A stretch of DNA of 64,000 nt, taken from positions 1,411,001-1,475,000 of the forward strand of contig NZ_CP019936.1 of the NCBI RefSeq assembly GCF_002009425.1, in the 5' to 3' direction. The notes below the pieces were generated by a model. That model was given only the letters and a program-made list of their open reading frames with translations. It had not been told where the DNA came from and searched no databases. The DNA is from Thiosocius teredinicola. GTDB taxonomy: Bacteria > Pseudomonadota > Gammaproteobacteria > Chromatiales > Chromatiaceae. Positions 51,231 to 60,868 of the stretch are shown one piece after another (within the stretch, counting starts at the first letter, position 1; each line of letters begins with the position of its first letter). The position numbers and the translations under genes were made by a program.

Positions 51231-52364
51231 ATGTGTCGTCTTTTGCCTGCCTGTTTGGCGTTCAGTGCGGTTGTTTCCGGTCTTTCACTCAGCGTGGTCA
51301 GCGCGGCCGAGGTGCCTCTCGGACTGCCACCGTTGCCGGTTCCTGCCAACAATCCTCAAACCGATGCCAAGGTCGAATTGGGCGACAAGTTGTTCCACGA
51401 CGCCCGGTTCAGCACCACCGGCGAGGTCAGCTGCTCGACCTGTCACGACGCGAACAAGGCGTTCACCGACAATCTCAAGGTGTCGAAAGGCATCAACAAT
51501 CTGACCGGCACGCGCAACGCGCCGACGGTCATCAACGCTGCGTACATGGAGACGCAGTTCTGGGACGGACGTGAGCCCGATCTTGAACGCCAGTCGACCC
51601 AACCCTTCATCAATCCGGTGGAAATGGGCCTGGCCGATCACCAGCCGATCATCGACGTCGTGCAGAAGGACCCTGAGTACCAGGCGATGTTCAAGCAGGT
51701 GTTCGGGATCGCGCCGGACAAGATCTCGATGACCGAGGTGACCCAGGCGATCGCTGCATTCGAGCGCACGCTGCTGTCGGGTAACTCGGCGTTCGATCGT
51801 TACTACTTCGGTGGTGACAAGACCGCGATGAGCGAACAGCAGGTTCGTGGTCTCGACGTGTTTATCGGTGACGGCCGCTGTGTGTCGTGCCATACGATCG
51901 AAGAGACCCAGGCGCTGTTTACCGATAGCCGATTTCATAACCTCGGTGTCGGTTTCAAGCGCATCCGCGACTCGGTCAACGAGACGGCCGCGCAGTTCGT
52001 CATGTCCAAGCAGCAGGGCGCCGATGTGGACGTAGCGGTGCTCACCAAGGCGAACATGTCGGAACTCGGGCGCTTTGCAGTCAGTGAAGACGTGACCGAG
52101 GTCGGTGCGTTCAAGACGCCGACGTTGCGCAATGTCGAACTCACTCAGCCCTATATGCACGACGGCAGTCTGGAAACGCTCGAAGACGTCGTTGACTTTT
52201 ACAACAACGGCGGGCGCGAACAGCCGGACGATCCGATCGATGACTTTCAAAGCGGCGGCATACGCCCGTTGGACCTCACCGACCAGCAGAAGGCCGACCT
52301 GGTGGCGTTCTTGAAGGCGCTGACCAGTCCGGAATACACCCACTTGGCCAAGTCGCAAGACTAG
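51231..52364 (+). CDS. di-haem cytochrome c peroxidase (CcpA/MauG family)
   Basis: A 377-residue exported protein; the leader ends near SVVSAAEV. Two haem c motifs are present: CSTCH in VSCSTCHDANKAF and CVSCH in GRCVSCHTIEE. FWDGREPDLERQ and INPVEMGLAD carry the tryptophan and glutamate expected between the haems, and FKTPTLRNVELTQPYMHDGS is the C-terminal family block. It would reduce H2O2 in the periplasm with electrons from a small cytochrome, or act as a MauG-type oxidant. The following phosphoesterase and cytochrome genes are closely spaced (17 and 12 bases). Confidence 0.92.
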   Translation: MCRLLPACLAFSAVVSGLSLSVVSAAEVPLGLPPLPVPANNPQTDAKVELGDKLFHDARFSTTGEVSCSTCHDANKAFTDNLKVSKGINNLTGTRNAPTVINAAYMETQFWDGREPDLERQSTQPFINPVEMGLADHQPIIDVVQKDPEYQAMFKQVFGIAPDKISMTEVTQAIAAFERTLLSGNSAFDRYYFGGDKTAMSEQQVRGLDVFIGDGRCVSCHTIEETQALFTDSRFHNLGVGFKRIRDSVNETAAQFVMSKQQGADVDVAVLTKANMSELGRFAVSEDVTEVGAFKTPTLRNVELTQPYMHDGSLETLEDVVDFYNNGGREQPDDPIDDFQSGGIRPLDLTDQQKADLVAFLKALTSPEYTHLAKSQD

Positions 52365-52381
52365 GCTCGCAGGAGGACACC

Positions 52382-53458
52382 ATGAGCAAACGCATGAACC
52401 GGCGCGAATTTCTCACGCGGGGCGGCGCGGTACTGGCTGCTTCCACCTTGCCGCTGAGCCTGGTCGAAGTAGCGTTCGGCAAGACCGACGAGCGCAATTT
52501 CACCTTCGCCTTCATATCCGATTCGCATATCACGCACATCCGCGGCAACGAGTTCGTCCGCAACTGGGACCGTGGCCTGGTGCGGGCGATAGCGGAAACC
52601 AACCTGCTCAGTCCGAAACCGGACTTCATCATGTACGGCGGTGACATTGCGCAACTCGGCAAACCGGAAGAGATCGATCACGGCCTGGAGCTGTTGTCGA
52701 AGCTGAACGGCGATGTGCACTACGTGATGGGTGAGCACGACTACTACCTCGACCTGGGCGAGTACTGGGAGAAGCAACTCGGCCCGCAGTGGTACAGCTT
52801 CGATCACAAGGGTGTGCATTTCATCGTGCTGAACAGCATCCTCACCTACGACGACTGGATGCACAAGAAATGGGACAGCGGCATGGCGCGCATGCTGCAA
52901 ATGGCCCGCCTGGACAACCCGCAGGGTTCGCCGTTCATGGTCGGTGAGACGCAACGCCAATGGCTCAAAGACGATCTCGCCAAGGTGAGCCATGACACAC
53001 CGGTCGTGGTGTTTTCGCATTCGCCGCTGCAGAAGATCTACAAGGGTTGGAACTTCTGGACCGAAGACGCCGACGACGTACAGGCCCTGCTCAAGCCGTT
53101 CAGCAAGGTCACGGTGTTCTATGGCCACGTACACCAAATCCAGTACAACCAGGTCGACAATATGAGCTTTCATGCCGCGATGGCGACCGCCTGGCCCTGG
53201 CCGTATCCGCAAAGCTACGCCCAGGCCAAGAGTTACATGCCGAAGCTGACCGTGCAGATGAACCGTGCCGATCCGTTCTTCGAACGCGATGCCACCGGTT
53301 GGCAGTTCATCGACATGGATACCGGCGACGCCGCGATGAAATACAACCTGTACGACAACCAGAATCGCACGGTCGCCTACAACGATGCCTCCGGCAAGCC
53401 GGAAGACCAGCGCTACCAGGCCGCCGAAAACCGCATTCCGCCACAAGACCACTATTGA
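52382..53458 (+). CDS. Tat-exported calcineurin-like metallophosphoesterase
   Basis: A 358-residue protein with a twin-arginine leader (NRREFLTRGG, cleavage near residue 33). Metal-site motifs are D47 and H49 in ISDSHITH, D88 in YGGDIAQ, GEHD at 117-120, VVFSHSPL and GHVHQ. The usual GNHD is GEHD here, so the metal- and phosphate-binding asparagine is replaced by E118. Tat export implies folding with a cofactor in the cytoplasm. Its partners upstream and downstream are a di-haem peroxidase and a monohaem cytochrome. The substrate is unknown; a periplasmic phosphoester or phosphoanhydride is expected. Confidence 0.85.
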   Translation: MSKRMNRREFLTRGGAVLAASTLPLSLVEVAFGKTDERNFTFAFISDSHITHIRGNEFVRNWDRGLVRAIAETNLLSPKPDFIMYGGDIAQLGKPEEIDHGLELLSKLNGDVHYVMGEHDYYLDLGEYWEKQLGPQWYSFDHKGVHFIVLNSILTYDDWMHKKWDSGMARMLQMARLDNPQGSPFMVGETQRQWLKDDLAKVSHDTPVVVFSHSPLQKIYKGWNFWTEDADDVQALLKPFSKVTVFYGHVHQIQYNQVDNMSFHAAMATAWPWPYPQSYAQAKSYMPKLTVQMNRADPFFERDATGWQFIDMDTGDAAMKYNLYDNQNRTVAYNDASGKPEDQRYQAAENRIPPQDHY

Positions 53459-53470
53459 GGGAGCAGACGG

Positions 53471-53899
53471 ATGAATAGCCCAAGTCATACAGCCATCGTG
53501 GCCCTGCTGTCGCCCTGTGTAGTGGCAGGCCTGTTGTTCGTGTTTCCGACGGGGTCGGGCGCCGACGAGTTCACCGCGGGCGACCAGGCACGCTGGCAAA
53601 GCGAGTACATGAGCGTGGTCGGGGAGGGCGAGCGCCTGTTTCACGGCGGTTTCAAGTCGAAGAACACCGTGTCGTGCGATCAATGCCATCCGAACGCGAC
53701 CAACACCCACCCCGAAACCTATCCGAAGTTTCAGCAGCAGCTCGGCCGGGTGGCCGAACTCTTCGAGATGATCAACTGGTGCATTCAGAATCCGTTGGAA
53801 AGCGACCCGATGGCCGCCGACGACGAACGCATGATCGCCTTGCAGGCCTATATCGCCCACGAGCGCCGTGGCGTGCCGCTGGAGCCGGGCAAGCACTGA
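53471..53899 (+). CDS. exported monohaem cytochrome c-like protein
   Basis: A 142-residue protein with a leader ending near GSGADEFT. Haem attachment is CDQCH in VSCDQCHPNATNTHP. The region FQQQLGRVAELFEMINWCIQNPL and a later ERMIALQAYIAHERRG resemble the SoxX/SoxA-type or thiosulfate-related cytochromes, in which a conserved MINWC-like segment occurs. It starts 12 bases after the phosphoesterase gene. A role as redox partner for the di-haem peroxidase is plausible. C-terminal length is short for a full class I fold, but it looks complete. Confidence 0.82.
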   Translation: MNSPSHTAIVALLSPCVVAGLLFVFPTGSGADEFTAGDQARWQSEYMSVVGEGERLFHGGFKSKNTVSCDQCHPNATNTHPETYPKFQQQLGRVAELFEMINWCIQNPLESDPMAADDERMIALQAYIAHERRGVPLEPGKH

Positions 53900-54159
53900 G
53901 CGCCGTATTCGCCTGGATTCTCCCGGGCATGGAAGCCCGTCGTTCGCACTCCCTGCGACCGTCGGCAGGCACGTCGCCGCGGAGGATTCTCTGCGCTCCC
54001 ACGGCTTGCCCCCGATGCTGATCAGCCGCCGTTTTCAAAGCCGAATAAGCTTCGCGATTAGTGGAGGCATAGTTCAAGAATTCGCCCCAAGTGCCGACAT
54101 AAGCTCAGATAATCCGACAATTATTTTGACGTATCTGTACGTTATCAAGGGGCCCAAGG

Positions 54160-56217
54160 GTGTTCGCAAAGATTCGAAATTCGTCGCTGGTTTTCCAGCT
54201 ATCCGTCGCGGTGTGCGTGATCACCGCCATCGTGTTTGCCGGTCTGATCTGGTTTGTGTCGGTAAGGACCGTCCACGATGCCATCGCCGAACAGGAGCAT
54301 GGATTGGCTGACGAAGTCGGTTTGGTCGCAACCTCTCTCGAGTTCTTCAACGACCAATTGGTCAGTCAGACCGACAAGTTGAGCGATATCTTTTTCGGCA
54401 TGTTCGCCGACGGTCAGTTCGAAGTGGACGGCAGCGCAACGGTGCAGGTCGGCAGCTTCTCGGTGCCGACCTTGCTTTACCAGGGTGAGGCCATCAACAA
54501 CAACTTCGCCAAGCCGGACGCCTTCACCCGGATGACCGGTGGTTCGGCGACGATCTTCTTCCGTCACAATGACGACTTCCTGCGCATTTCGACCTCGCTG
54601 AAGAAGCAGGACGGCAGTCGCGCCTTCGGTACCATGCTCGGTCGCCAGCACCCGGGTTATGAAAGGCTGATGCGTGGCGAGACCTACGCCGGACCGGCCA
54701 AGCTGTTCGGCAAGAACTACATGACCAAGTATGTGCCTTTCAAAGACGGCAATGGCGAGGTCATGGGTATCCTGTACATCGGCTTCGATTACACCAAGCA
54801 GTTCACCGCGCTCAAAGAGCAACTGGCGAAAGTCACCTTCGGTGAAACCGGTTACGTGTATGCCGTCGATGCCAAGGCGGGTCCGCATCAAGGCGAGTTG
54901 GTGATGCATCCCTCGCTCGAGGGCAAGAACCTTTTCGAGATGCCCGATGCCGATGGCAACCAGGTGTTTCGCGGATTGCTCGACGGCGAGAAGGGAATCC
55001 TTCGTTATTTCTGGAAGACCGGCAATGCCGAGCCGCAGCACAAGATGGTCGCCTACGAGCATGTCGACGGTTGGGACTGGGTGGTCGCCGCCGGCAGCTA
55101 TACCAGCGAGTTCACCAGCAATGCAATGGTATTGCGCAACACCCTGGTCGTGGTCGCGTTGATCAGCGCAGCGCTGATTGTCGCTTTGATCGTACTCGTC
55201 TTGCGGACCCAGCTGCGTCCGCTCGCTGCCATCGGCGAGCGCATGGAGAAGCTTGGCCAGGGTGATCTGTCGACCAAGTTGGCTCTCAAAGGGGTCGATA
55301 CCGACGGCAAGACCAACAACGAGATCTATCGCCTGGCGCGCCAGGTACAGATGATGGTCGACTCCCTCGGCGATCTGATCACGGGTATCTCGGCATCCAC
55401 GCAGGCGCTGAGCAATGCCTCGCAGCGCGTTGCCCAGGTGGCGTTCCAGACCAATGACGGGGTCAAGAACCAGCAGGTCGAGACCGACCAGGTGGCCACG
55501 GCGATCAACGAACTGGTTGCAACCGTTCAGGAGGTCGCGCGCAACGCGGCATCGGCGGCCGAAGAGACCAAGCAGGCGGATCAGAAAGCCGGCCACGGTG
55601 CGAGCGTGGTGCGCAGTGTCGCCGCTGCGATCGAATCGCTGGCCTCGGAGGTCGAGCAGTCGGCCCAGGTCATCGGGCGCGTCGAACGCGAGAGCGAGAA
55701 CATCGGCACGGTACTGGAAGTCATCCGCGGTATCGCTGAGCAGACCAACCTGCTGGCGTTGAACGCGGCGATCGAAGCGGCACGCGCCGGCGAACAGGGT
55801 CGTGGCTTTGCGGTGGTGGCCGACGAGGTACGCAACCTTGCGCAGCGCACCCAGCAGTCGACGACCGAGATCGATGAGATGATCCAGCGCTTGCAGGCCA
55901 GCTCGAAAGAGGCCGTGGCTGCGATGGAGGCCGGCCGCAGCAAGGCCACCGACAGCGTGACGCGTGCCGGCGAAGCGGGCGAGAACCTGACCGAGATCGC
56001 CAAGTCGACCTCGGCGATCACCGGTGTCACAGTGCAGATCGCGTCGGCTGCCGAAGAACAGACCTCGGTGGCCGAGGAGATCAACCGCAGCGTCATTCGT
56101 ATACGTGATGTGGCGAACGACACCGCCAGCGGTGCCGACGAGATGCGCGGCGCCACCGACGAACTGCAGTCGGTCGCCGAACAGTTGCAGTCGGCGGTCG
56201 GCCGCTTCCGCGTCTGA
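54160..56217 (+). CDS. methyl-accepting chemotaxis protein with periplasmic Cache-type sensor
   Basis: A 685-residue chemoreceptor. Helix 1 is at about 14-34. The periplasmic domain, about 35-325, resembles the Cache3-Cache2 arrangement ([26 protein letters not shown] and [17 protein letters not shown]). Helix 2 is near 327-348, followed by HAMP. The signalling tip is [19 protein letters not shown] with [16 protein letters not shown]. There is no C-terminal CheR-binding pentapeptide. GTG 54160 is used. The sensor type often binds small organic acids or related ligands; which one is unknown. A strong terminator follows. Confidence 0.93.
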   Translation: MFAKIRNSSLVFQLSVAVCVITAIVFAGLIWFVSVRTVHDAIAEQEHGLADEVGLVATSLEFFNDQLVSQTDKLSDIFFGMFADGQFEVDGSATVQVGSFSVPTLLYQGEAINNNFAKPDAFTRMTGGSATIFFRHNDDFLRISTSLKKQDGSRAFGTMLGRQHPGYERLMRGETYAGPAKLFGKNYMTKYVPFKDGNGEVMGILYIGFDYTKQFTALKEQLAKVTFGETGYVYAVDAKAGPHQGELVMHPSLEGKNLFEMPDADGNQVFRGLLDGEKGILRYFWKTGNAEPQHKMVAYEHVDGWDWVVAAGSYTSEFTSNAMVLRNTLVVVALISAALIVALIVLVLRTQLRPLAAIGERMEKLGQGDLSTKLALKGVDTDGKTNNEIYRLARQVQMMVDSLGDLITGISASTQALSNASQRVAQVAFQTNDGVKNQQVETDQVATAINELVATVQEVARNAASAAEETKQADQKAGHGASVVRSVAAAIESLASEVEQSAQVIGRVERESENIGTVLEVIRGIAEQTNLLALNAAIEAARAGEQGRGFAVVADEVRNLAQRTQQSTTEIDEMIQRLQASSKEAVAAMEAGRSKATDSVTRAGEAGENLTEIAKSTSAITGVTVQIASAAEEQTSVAEEINRSVIRIRDVANDTASGADEMRGATDELQSVAEQLQSAVGRFRV

Positions 56218-56235
56218 TCGGTTTCAGTGGATGAC

Positions 56236-56270
56236 AAAGGTGCGCGGCCGCTGGCTGCGCACCTTTTTTT
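56236..56270 (+). terminator. Rho-independent terminator after the chemoreceptor gene
   Basis: AAAGGTGCGC at 56236-56245 pairs perfectly with GCGCACCTTT at 56257-56266, and the loop can form an inner GCC/GGC pair. T residues at 56264-56270 complete a classic intrinsic terminator. Confidence 0.92.
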
Positions 56271-56455
56271 GTTTCTCGCCTACATAGGTCCAGGTCGCCA
56301 GAGATAACGAGCGTTCATCGGCGGCGAGGGGCGGGCATTGCCACACCTTTACCCCGATTTATGACGGTACTCGCATTCGGGTAGGTTCGGTCTCGTGCGC
56401 ATCGGCGGCAGACGTTAGATTTCGGCACCAGCAGCTCGCAGAGAAGGTCAAGCCG

Positions 56456-57289
56456 ATGTCGCCGTATTTCACAGCATTTCGTTCGTTGATGTTTGTCGCC
56501 TTGGTCGCCCCATGGTTGGTGGCGTGCGGCGACGCTGACTCGCTCAGCGCCCTGTCGGCCGACGATGCCAACGAGGTGGTCGCTGAAGCCGACGGCAAAC
56601 GGCTGACTGCAGGCATGCTGCACGATTTCATCGCCGTGGGTGAATTGATGGCTGGGGAAGCATTCAGTAGCGGCGAGCGCGACGATATCCACGAGCGTGA
56701 GGTCGAGGATTTTGAAGCCGCGCCGGATCGCGTCCTCGCCTATATGCAGCGCTATACACAGCAGGCCGCTGCGATGCGCTCTGCCGAGAACGAAGCGGCA
56801 CGTACCGAACTCGGCAGCAAGTACTATGTTGAGCTGGTGCAGAACCTGATGTACGGCCTGGTAAGCAAGGGCGGCAGCCGTCCGCTGCCGACCGATACGG
56901 GCGGGTTCTTCGCCGTCGCCAAGCCCGAGATGGAAGCGCTGGACGATACCCTCGAAGACCTCGCCGAACGCGGTGATCTGGCCGGCGTGGTGCTGACCCA
57001 CCGTGTGCCCGATGGGGAGTTGGTACAGGCGGTTATGGTCGAGATCTACCGCATGAATCTGAACCAGCGGGTGGTGATGCCGGCCTACAATGCCGCCATG
57101 AATCAAACCCGCCAGTCGTTCGAGCAGGCCGGCCGGGCGACCAACGACGCGATGGCCGAGCACGGCGCATTGAACGCCTGCGATCTCAATCCCGACTGCA
57201 AGAGCGAATACCGGCTGGAATACGACAGCAGCGGCAAGCTCGAGGAAAAGCTATACATCAACGAGACACCGGTGATCCCGGCGGATTAG
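56456..57289 (+). CDS. putative lipoprotein of unknown function
   Basis: A 277-residue protein with a lipoprotein leader: hydrophobic LMFVALVAPW followed by the lipobox LVAC (C24). The mature part is acidic and helical, with a conserved-looking opening NEVVAEADGKRLTAGMLHDFI that resembles the linker of periplasmic foldases or SurA-like proteins but without a recognisable PPIase domain. A late CDLNPDCKSEY pair could form a disulfide. AGAAGG lies eight bases before ATG 56456. It stands alone between a terminator and a convergent phosphatase gene. Function unknown. Confidence 0.75.
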   Translation: MSPYFTAFRSLMFVALVAPWLVACGDADSLSALSADDANEVVAEADGKRLTAGMLHDFIAVGELMAGEAFSSGERDDIHEREVEDFEAAPDRVLAYMQRYTQQAAAMRSAENEAARTELGSKYYVELVQNLMYGLVSKGGSRPLPTDTGGFFAVAKPEMEALDDTLEDLAERGDLAGVVLTHRVPDGELVQAVMVEIYRMNLNQRVVMPAYNAAMNQTRQSFEQAGRATNDAMAEHGALNACDLNPDCKSEYRLEYDSSGKLEEKLYINETPVIPAD

Positions 57290-57388
57290 GCCCTGTTTCG
57301 TCGTTGCCCGGGTCGGGGATAGGGCGGTCCGGTCGAAGCTGGGTAGACGAGCGGGGCGGGGCGCAACGCGCGTGTAATCTGATGACCG

Positions 57389-58177
57389 CTAGCGAGCCAG
57401 GCGGCCGCAGATGCCGGCCAGATGCATCCACGCCTTGCGCAGGCGCGACGGTCGGTAGGTAGCCAGGGCAACACTGACGTTGTCGCCGAATGTCCCGCCG
57501 CGGTGGGTTGCAACGGCTGCCAGATCGGCGGCGATATTGTGCTCGCCGGGCACCTTCAGTCGCCGTTGTGAAACCTCTCCGGCGTCGACCTGGCTCCAGA
57601 ATCCATCGCTGCACAGCATGAACCAGTCGTGATCGCCGACCGCGGTCGCACCGAACTCGGGCTCGAGTTCATTCTCGCCGCCAAGGCACATGTACAGCCG
57701 GTTATCGATGGGTTGGCTCGACAGATAGTCTTCGGCGCCATCGGTTGCGTTCTTCAGAAGCTCGTTGATGGTGTGATCGTTGGTGCGCCCCAGCAGCCGT
57801 TCTTCACGAAAGTGGTAGAGGCGGCTGTCACCGACGTGTATCCAGTAGGCCTCGCTGCCTTGGATATACAAAGCGGTAAAGGTGCTGGCCGGGTTGCTGT
57901 TGCGCTGCGCGCCGACATCGCGGATAGCCTGGTCGGCCTGAAAACACAACTCGGTAAGAAAGCGCTGCGGGTTCTTGATGGCCTTTGAGTGAAACTCGGC
58001 CTGCGCGGTATCGACCACGGCTTTGGATGCGAGGGCGCCGTCCTGCTGACCGCCCATGCCGTCGGCCAGGACGACCAGGTGCTCGTTCTTGCGATTGAGT
58101 TTGCTGAAGACTTCGGCGCGATCCTGTTGATCAGCGCGCCCGCCGATGTCGGTTGCAAGGTGGAATTGCCATTGCAT
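57389..58177 (-). CDS. PP2C-family protein serine/threonine phosphatase
   Basis: A 262-residue protein with PP2C metal-binding motifs: DIGGRADQQDRAEVF near the N-terminus, VLADGMGGQQDGALAS, a WIHVGDSRLYHF block, LCSDGFWSQVD, and DNVSVALATY near the end. It removes phosphate from Ser/Thr residues using two Mn or Mg ions. It starts 30 bases after the kinase gene, so the FHA protein, kinase and phosphatase form one operon. It most likely reverses the phosphorylation made by the adjacent kinase. Confidence 0.92.
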   Translation of the reverse strand: MQWQFHLATDIGGRADQQDRAEVFSKLNRKNEHLVVLADGMGGQQDGALASKAVVDTAQAEFHSKAIKNPQRFLTELCFQADQAIRDVGAQRNSNPASTFTALYIQGSEAYWIHVGDSRLYHFREERLLGRTNDHTINELLKNATDGAEDYLSSQPIDNRLYMCLGGENELEPEFGATAVGDHDWFMLCSDGFWSQVDAGEVSQRRLKVPGEHNIAADLAAVATHRGGTFGDNVSVALATYRPSRLRKAWMHLAGICGRLAR

Positions 58178-58207
58178 CGTCGCGTACCGTTCGAGTCGTT
58201 GCGGCGA

Positions 58208-60142
58208 TCAGTCGAAGATCGCTCGCCAGACGCTCTTGAAGTCCTTGACGATGTTGCCGCTGCCTTCGCGCCCGCGAACGCCTTGGTTCTGGTTTGGCAC
58301 TGCGACGGGTTCAGCGACACTGATGACGGGTTCGGGCGGTTGTTGCGCAGCCGCGATGCGGGCCTCCCTAATCTCGTTTATTTCACGCCTTGCGGCCAGC
58401 AGTGCCCGGTTGCGAGGCTGCAACCGCAGACCGCGACGCAGGTAGATCTGTGCACGCCGTTCACTGCCGGCTTGCATCGCGCCCAGGGCGAGGTCGGCAT
58501 AGCGGTCGATGATTGCCTGCATGCCTCGCTTGGCCGTGGTGTTCTCCGGATCGACCTCGAGGATCTGTTCGAAGTAGCTGTAGGCATTGTCTTTTGCCGG
58601 CGTCGTCAAGCGATTGCGTTCGAGCGCACGCCGCGCCAGTTGTTTCAGTTCATCGACGCGTGCTGTTTTGTCGTCTTCGGCGTTGTGCAGCGCTGCCACG
58701 TCGTCGGCAACCGGTGCTGTCGTATCGCTGACTTCGCCGTCGGCAGGTTCATCGGTCTGTGTCTGCTCGGCGAGCTCTGCCGTTTCATCGGCCGAGTCGG
58801 TCTCGGTCGCCAGGATGTCGTTCTGTGTTTTGTAGCTCTCAGGTGCGTCGGTGTCAGCCGTGAAGGTCGTACCGGGAACTGACGCTGTGTCGTCTGCCGC
58901 AGGTTCGTCGGGAGCACTGAGAGTCGCGGTATGGCTTTCACCCGATGACGTGGCTATTGCGGGCGAATCGGACTCGATAATCTGCGTTTGCGCTTCATCC
59001 GGTGTCGCGTCGCTCGTCGCGGCGGTCGACGGTGCTGCATCGATAACCGGCAAATCGACGGTTTGTGATGGCGGCTTGTCTGCCGGTGCCGAGTCCTCAA
59101 GTGCCCCGGTGTTTTCGACGACCTCGACGCGCGCTGCCGAATCACTGTCAGCCAGCGCGTCGGGCGTGTCCGGGTCGCTGCTCATCAGCAGTGCGCCACC
59201 GAGGATGACGGCGAGGATGCCGCCGGCGATGGCCGCAGACTTGGGCAATGAGAATTCACCGTTGTGGGTGAATGCGGCAGCCACGATCTCCTTGAGCCTG
59301 CTGCCCGTCTGGAAGCTGCCGTCGCGCGGCCCATGCACCGACAGCGGCTCCGGCGGCGAGCGCCGCAGTTCGCGCATCATGTACACCAGTTCCTTGGCCG
59401 AGCCGACCCGGTCTTCCGGGTTCTTGGCGATCATGCGGTCGAGCAGCGGCTGGTAGCCGGACAGTTCATGCGGCAGCAGCGGGATGGGTTGGGTCAGGTG
59501 GGCAACGATGGTCTCGATCGGCGATGCCTTGGCGAACGGCTTTTGGCCGGTGAGCATCTGGTACAGCACGATGCCGAGCGCGTAGATATCGGTACGGCCG
59601 TCGAGTGGCCGTCCTTCCGCCTGTTCGGGACTCAGGTAATAGGGGCTGCCGAGTGCGGCGCCGTCCATGGTCAGATCCTGGTCGCTGTCGAGCAGCTTGG
59701 CGATGCCGAAGTCGGTCAGCTTCGGCGTGCCGTCCGAATGGAACAGGATGTTGCCCGGCTTGATGTCGCGGTGCACGATGCCCTTGCGGTGCACGAAGCG
59801 CAGGCAACCGGCGATCTGCTCCAGAATCGACAATGCCTTGGCCGGCGGCATGCCGTTTTCGCCGATGCGGTCTTCGAGCGAACCACCTTCGAGGTACTCC
59901 ATCGAGATGAAGTGGCGGTCGCCGATAACGCCGACGTCGTGAATCGTGATGATGTTGCGGTGGCCGAGCGACGCGATGATGCGCCCCTCGTGCAGGAAGC
60001 GTTCAGCCTGTTTCGGGTTGTCGAACTTGCGCATCAGCTTCAAGGCAACGCGGCGCCCGAGCGACTCCTGTACCGCGAGGTACACGGATGACATACCGCC
60101 CTTGGCGATGCGTTTTTTTACCTTGAACTTCGGTGCGCTCAT
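58208..60142 (-). CDS. transmembrane Ser/Thr protein kinase with periplasmic repeat domain
   Basis: A 644-residue Hanks-type kinase. Kinase motifs: GGMSSVY glycine loop, K35 in VALKLM, HRDIKPGN with D126, DFG with D144, and GSPYYLSPEQ activation/P+1 segment. A single membrane helix lies at about 303-320. Outside it is an acidic, Ser/Thr-rich linker (about 320-490) and then a TPR-like helical region (YFEQILEVDPENTTAKRG, RAQIYLRRGLRLQPRNRAL). The gene follows the FHA gene by six bases. The linker is a likely target for modification or a flexible spacer. The signal sensed outside the membrane is unknown. Confidence 0.93.
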   Translation of the reverse strand: MSAPKFKVKKRIAKGGMSSVYLAVQESLGRRVALKLMRKFDNPKQAERFLHEGRIIASLGHRNIITIHDVGVIGDRHFISMEYLEGGSLEDRIGENGMPPAKALSILEQIAGCLRFVHRKGIVHRDIKPGNILFHSDGTPKLTDFGIAKLLDSDQDLTMDGAALGSPYYLSPEQAEGRPLDGRTDIYALGIVLYQMLTGQKPFAKASPIETIVAHLTQPIPLLPHELSGYQPLLDRMIAKNPEDRVGSAKELVYMMRELRRSPPEPLSVHGPRDGSFQTGSRLKEIVAAAFTHNGEFSLPKSAAIAGGILAVILGGALLMSSDPDTPDALADSDSAARVEVVENTGALEDSAPADKPPSQTVDLPVIDAAPSTAATSDATPDEAQTQIIESDSPAIATSSGESHTATLSAPDEPAADDTASVPGTTFTADTDAPESYKTQNDILATETDSADETAELAEQTQTDEPADGEVSDTTAPVADDVAALHNAEDDKTARVDELKQLARRALERNRLTTPAKDNAYSYFEQILEVDPENTTAKRGMQAIIDRYADLALGAMQAGSERRAQIYLRRGLRLQPRNRALLAARREINEIREARIAAAQQPPEPVISVAEPVAVPNQNQGVRGREGSGNIVKDFKSVWRAIFD

Positions 60143-60148
60143 ACTGCG

Positions 60149-60868
60149 TCAAGCTGCATCCGCCGATCGATAGTAGAAGCGCAGCGGGATACCCCGCACC
60201 GACAGCGTGTCGCCGTCGTTCAGCTTTTGCTCGTCGATGATCTTTTCGTCGTTCAGCGAGACCTTTCCGCGGCGCGCCGGCACCACGTAAAAGCCATCAT
60301 TGCGGCGCTGGATGCGGGCCGCGAGGCTGGGCGCGAAAAAGCCCTTGGTGTTGAGGTCGCAGGCCGGCGAACGGCCGATCGTGAAATTGACCATGTCGAG
60401 GCGGAACTGCGTGTCCTCACCTTCGCCTTTGCCGATAACGGCGAGGAAAGGCACCTTGGCGCGCTTTTTCAACTGCGCCAGGTCGCCAATGCTGGAGATG
60501 TCCAGCTCCATGGTCTTTTCCTGCTCGGTGCGCGTCTTGGCTTCCCAATCGGCCGAGCCGCTCTCTTCGCCCTTTGCGCGGGCAACGGCCATGAACTTGA
60601 GGACGAAATTGAAGATCTGAATCTCGTCCCAGTAGTTGAGTACCTGTGCCTTGACCCGCTTGCCGCCGACAAAGGTGCCATTCGAACTGCCGTTGTCGAT
60701 CAGTACGTAGTTTTCGCCTTGTTTTTCGATGATGGCGTGTTGCTTCGACACGCCGCTGTTTTTCAGCACGATGTCGTTCTGTTCAGATCGTCCGATCGTC
60801 GTGCGATCCGGCTTCAGCTCCCTCTGCTCGAGAAGCTTGTCGCCGATGAATATGCGAAGGTAGGCCAT
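60149..60868 (-). CDS. double FHA-domain protein
   Basis: A 239-residue protein from ATG 60868. The first FHA domain is complete: TTIGRSEQNDIVL, SKQHAIIE and NGSSNGTFVGG, the set that binds phosphothreonine. A second FHA-like domain begins FTIGRSPACDLNT but lacks the SxxH and NG elements, so it may not bind phosphopeptide. It heads the operon with a Ser/Thr kinase and a PP2C phosphatase. It probably reads the phosphorylation state set by those enzymes. Confidence 0.9.
   Translation of the reverse strand: MAYLRIFIGDKLLEQRELKPDRTTIGRSEQNDIVLKNSGVSKQHAIIEKQGENYVLIDNGSSNGTFVGGKRVKAQVLNYWDEIQIFNFVLKFMAVARAKGEESGSADWEAKTRTEQEKTMELDISSIGDLAQLKKRAKVPFLAVIGKGEGEDTQFRLDMVNFTIGRSPACDLNTKGFFAPSLAARIQRRNDGFYVVPARRGKVSLNDEKIIDEQKLNDGDTLSVRGIPLRFYYRSADAA

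Noticed and set aside
57389-60868. Part of a type VI secretion gene cluster
   Set aside because: No structural type VI genes were seen on either side in this window.
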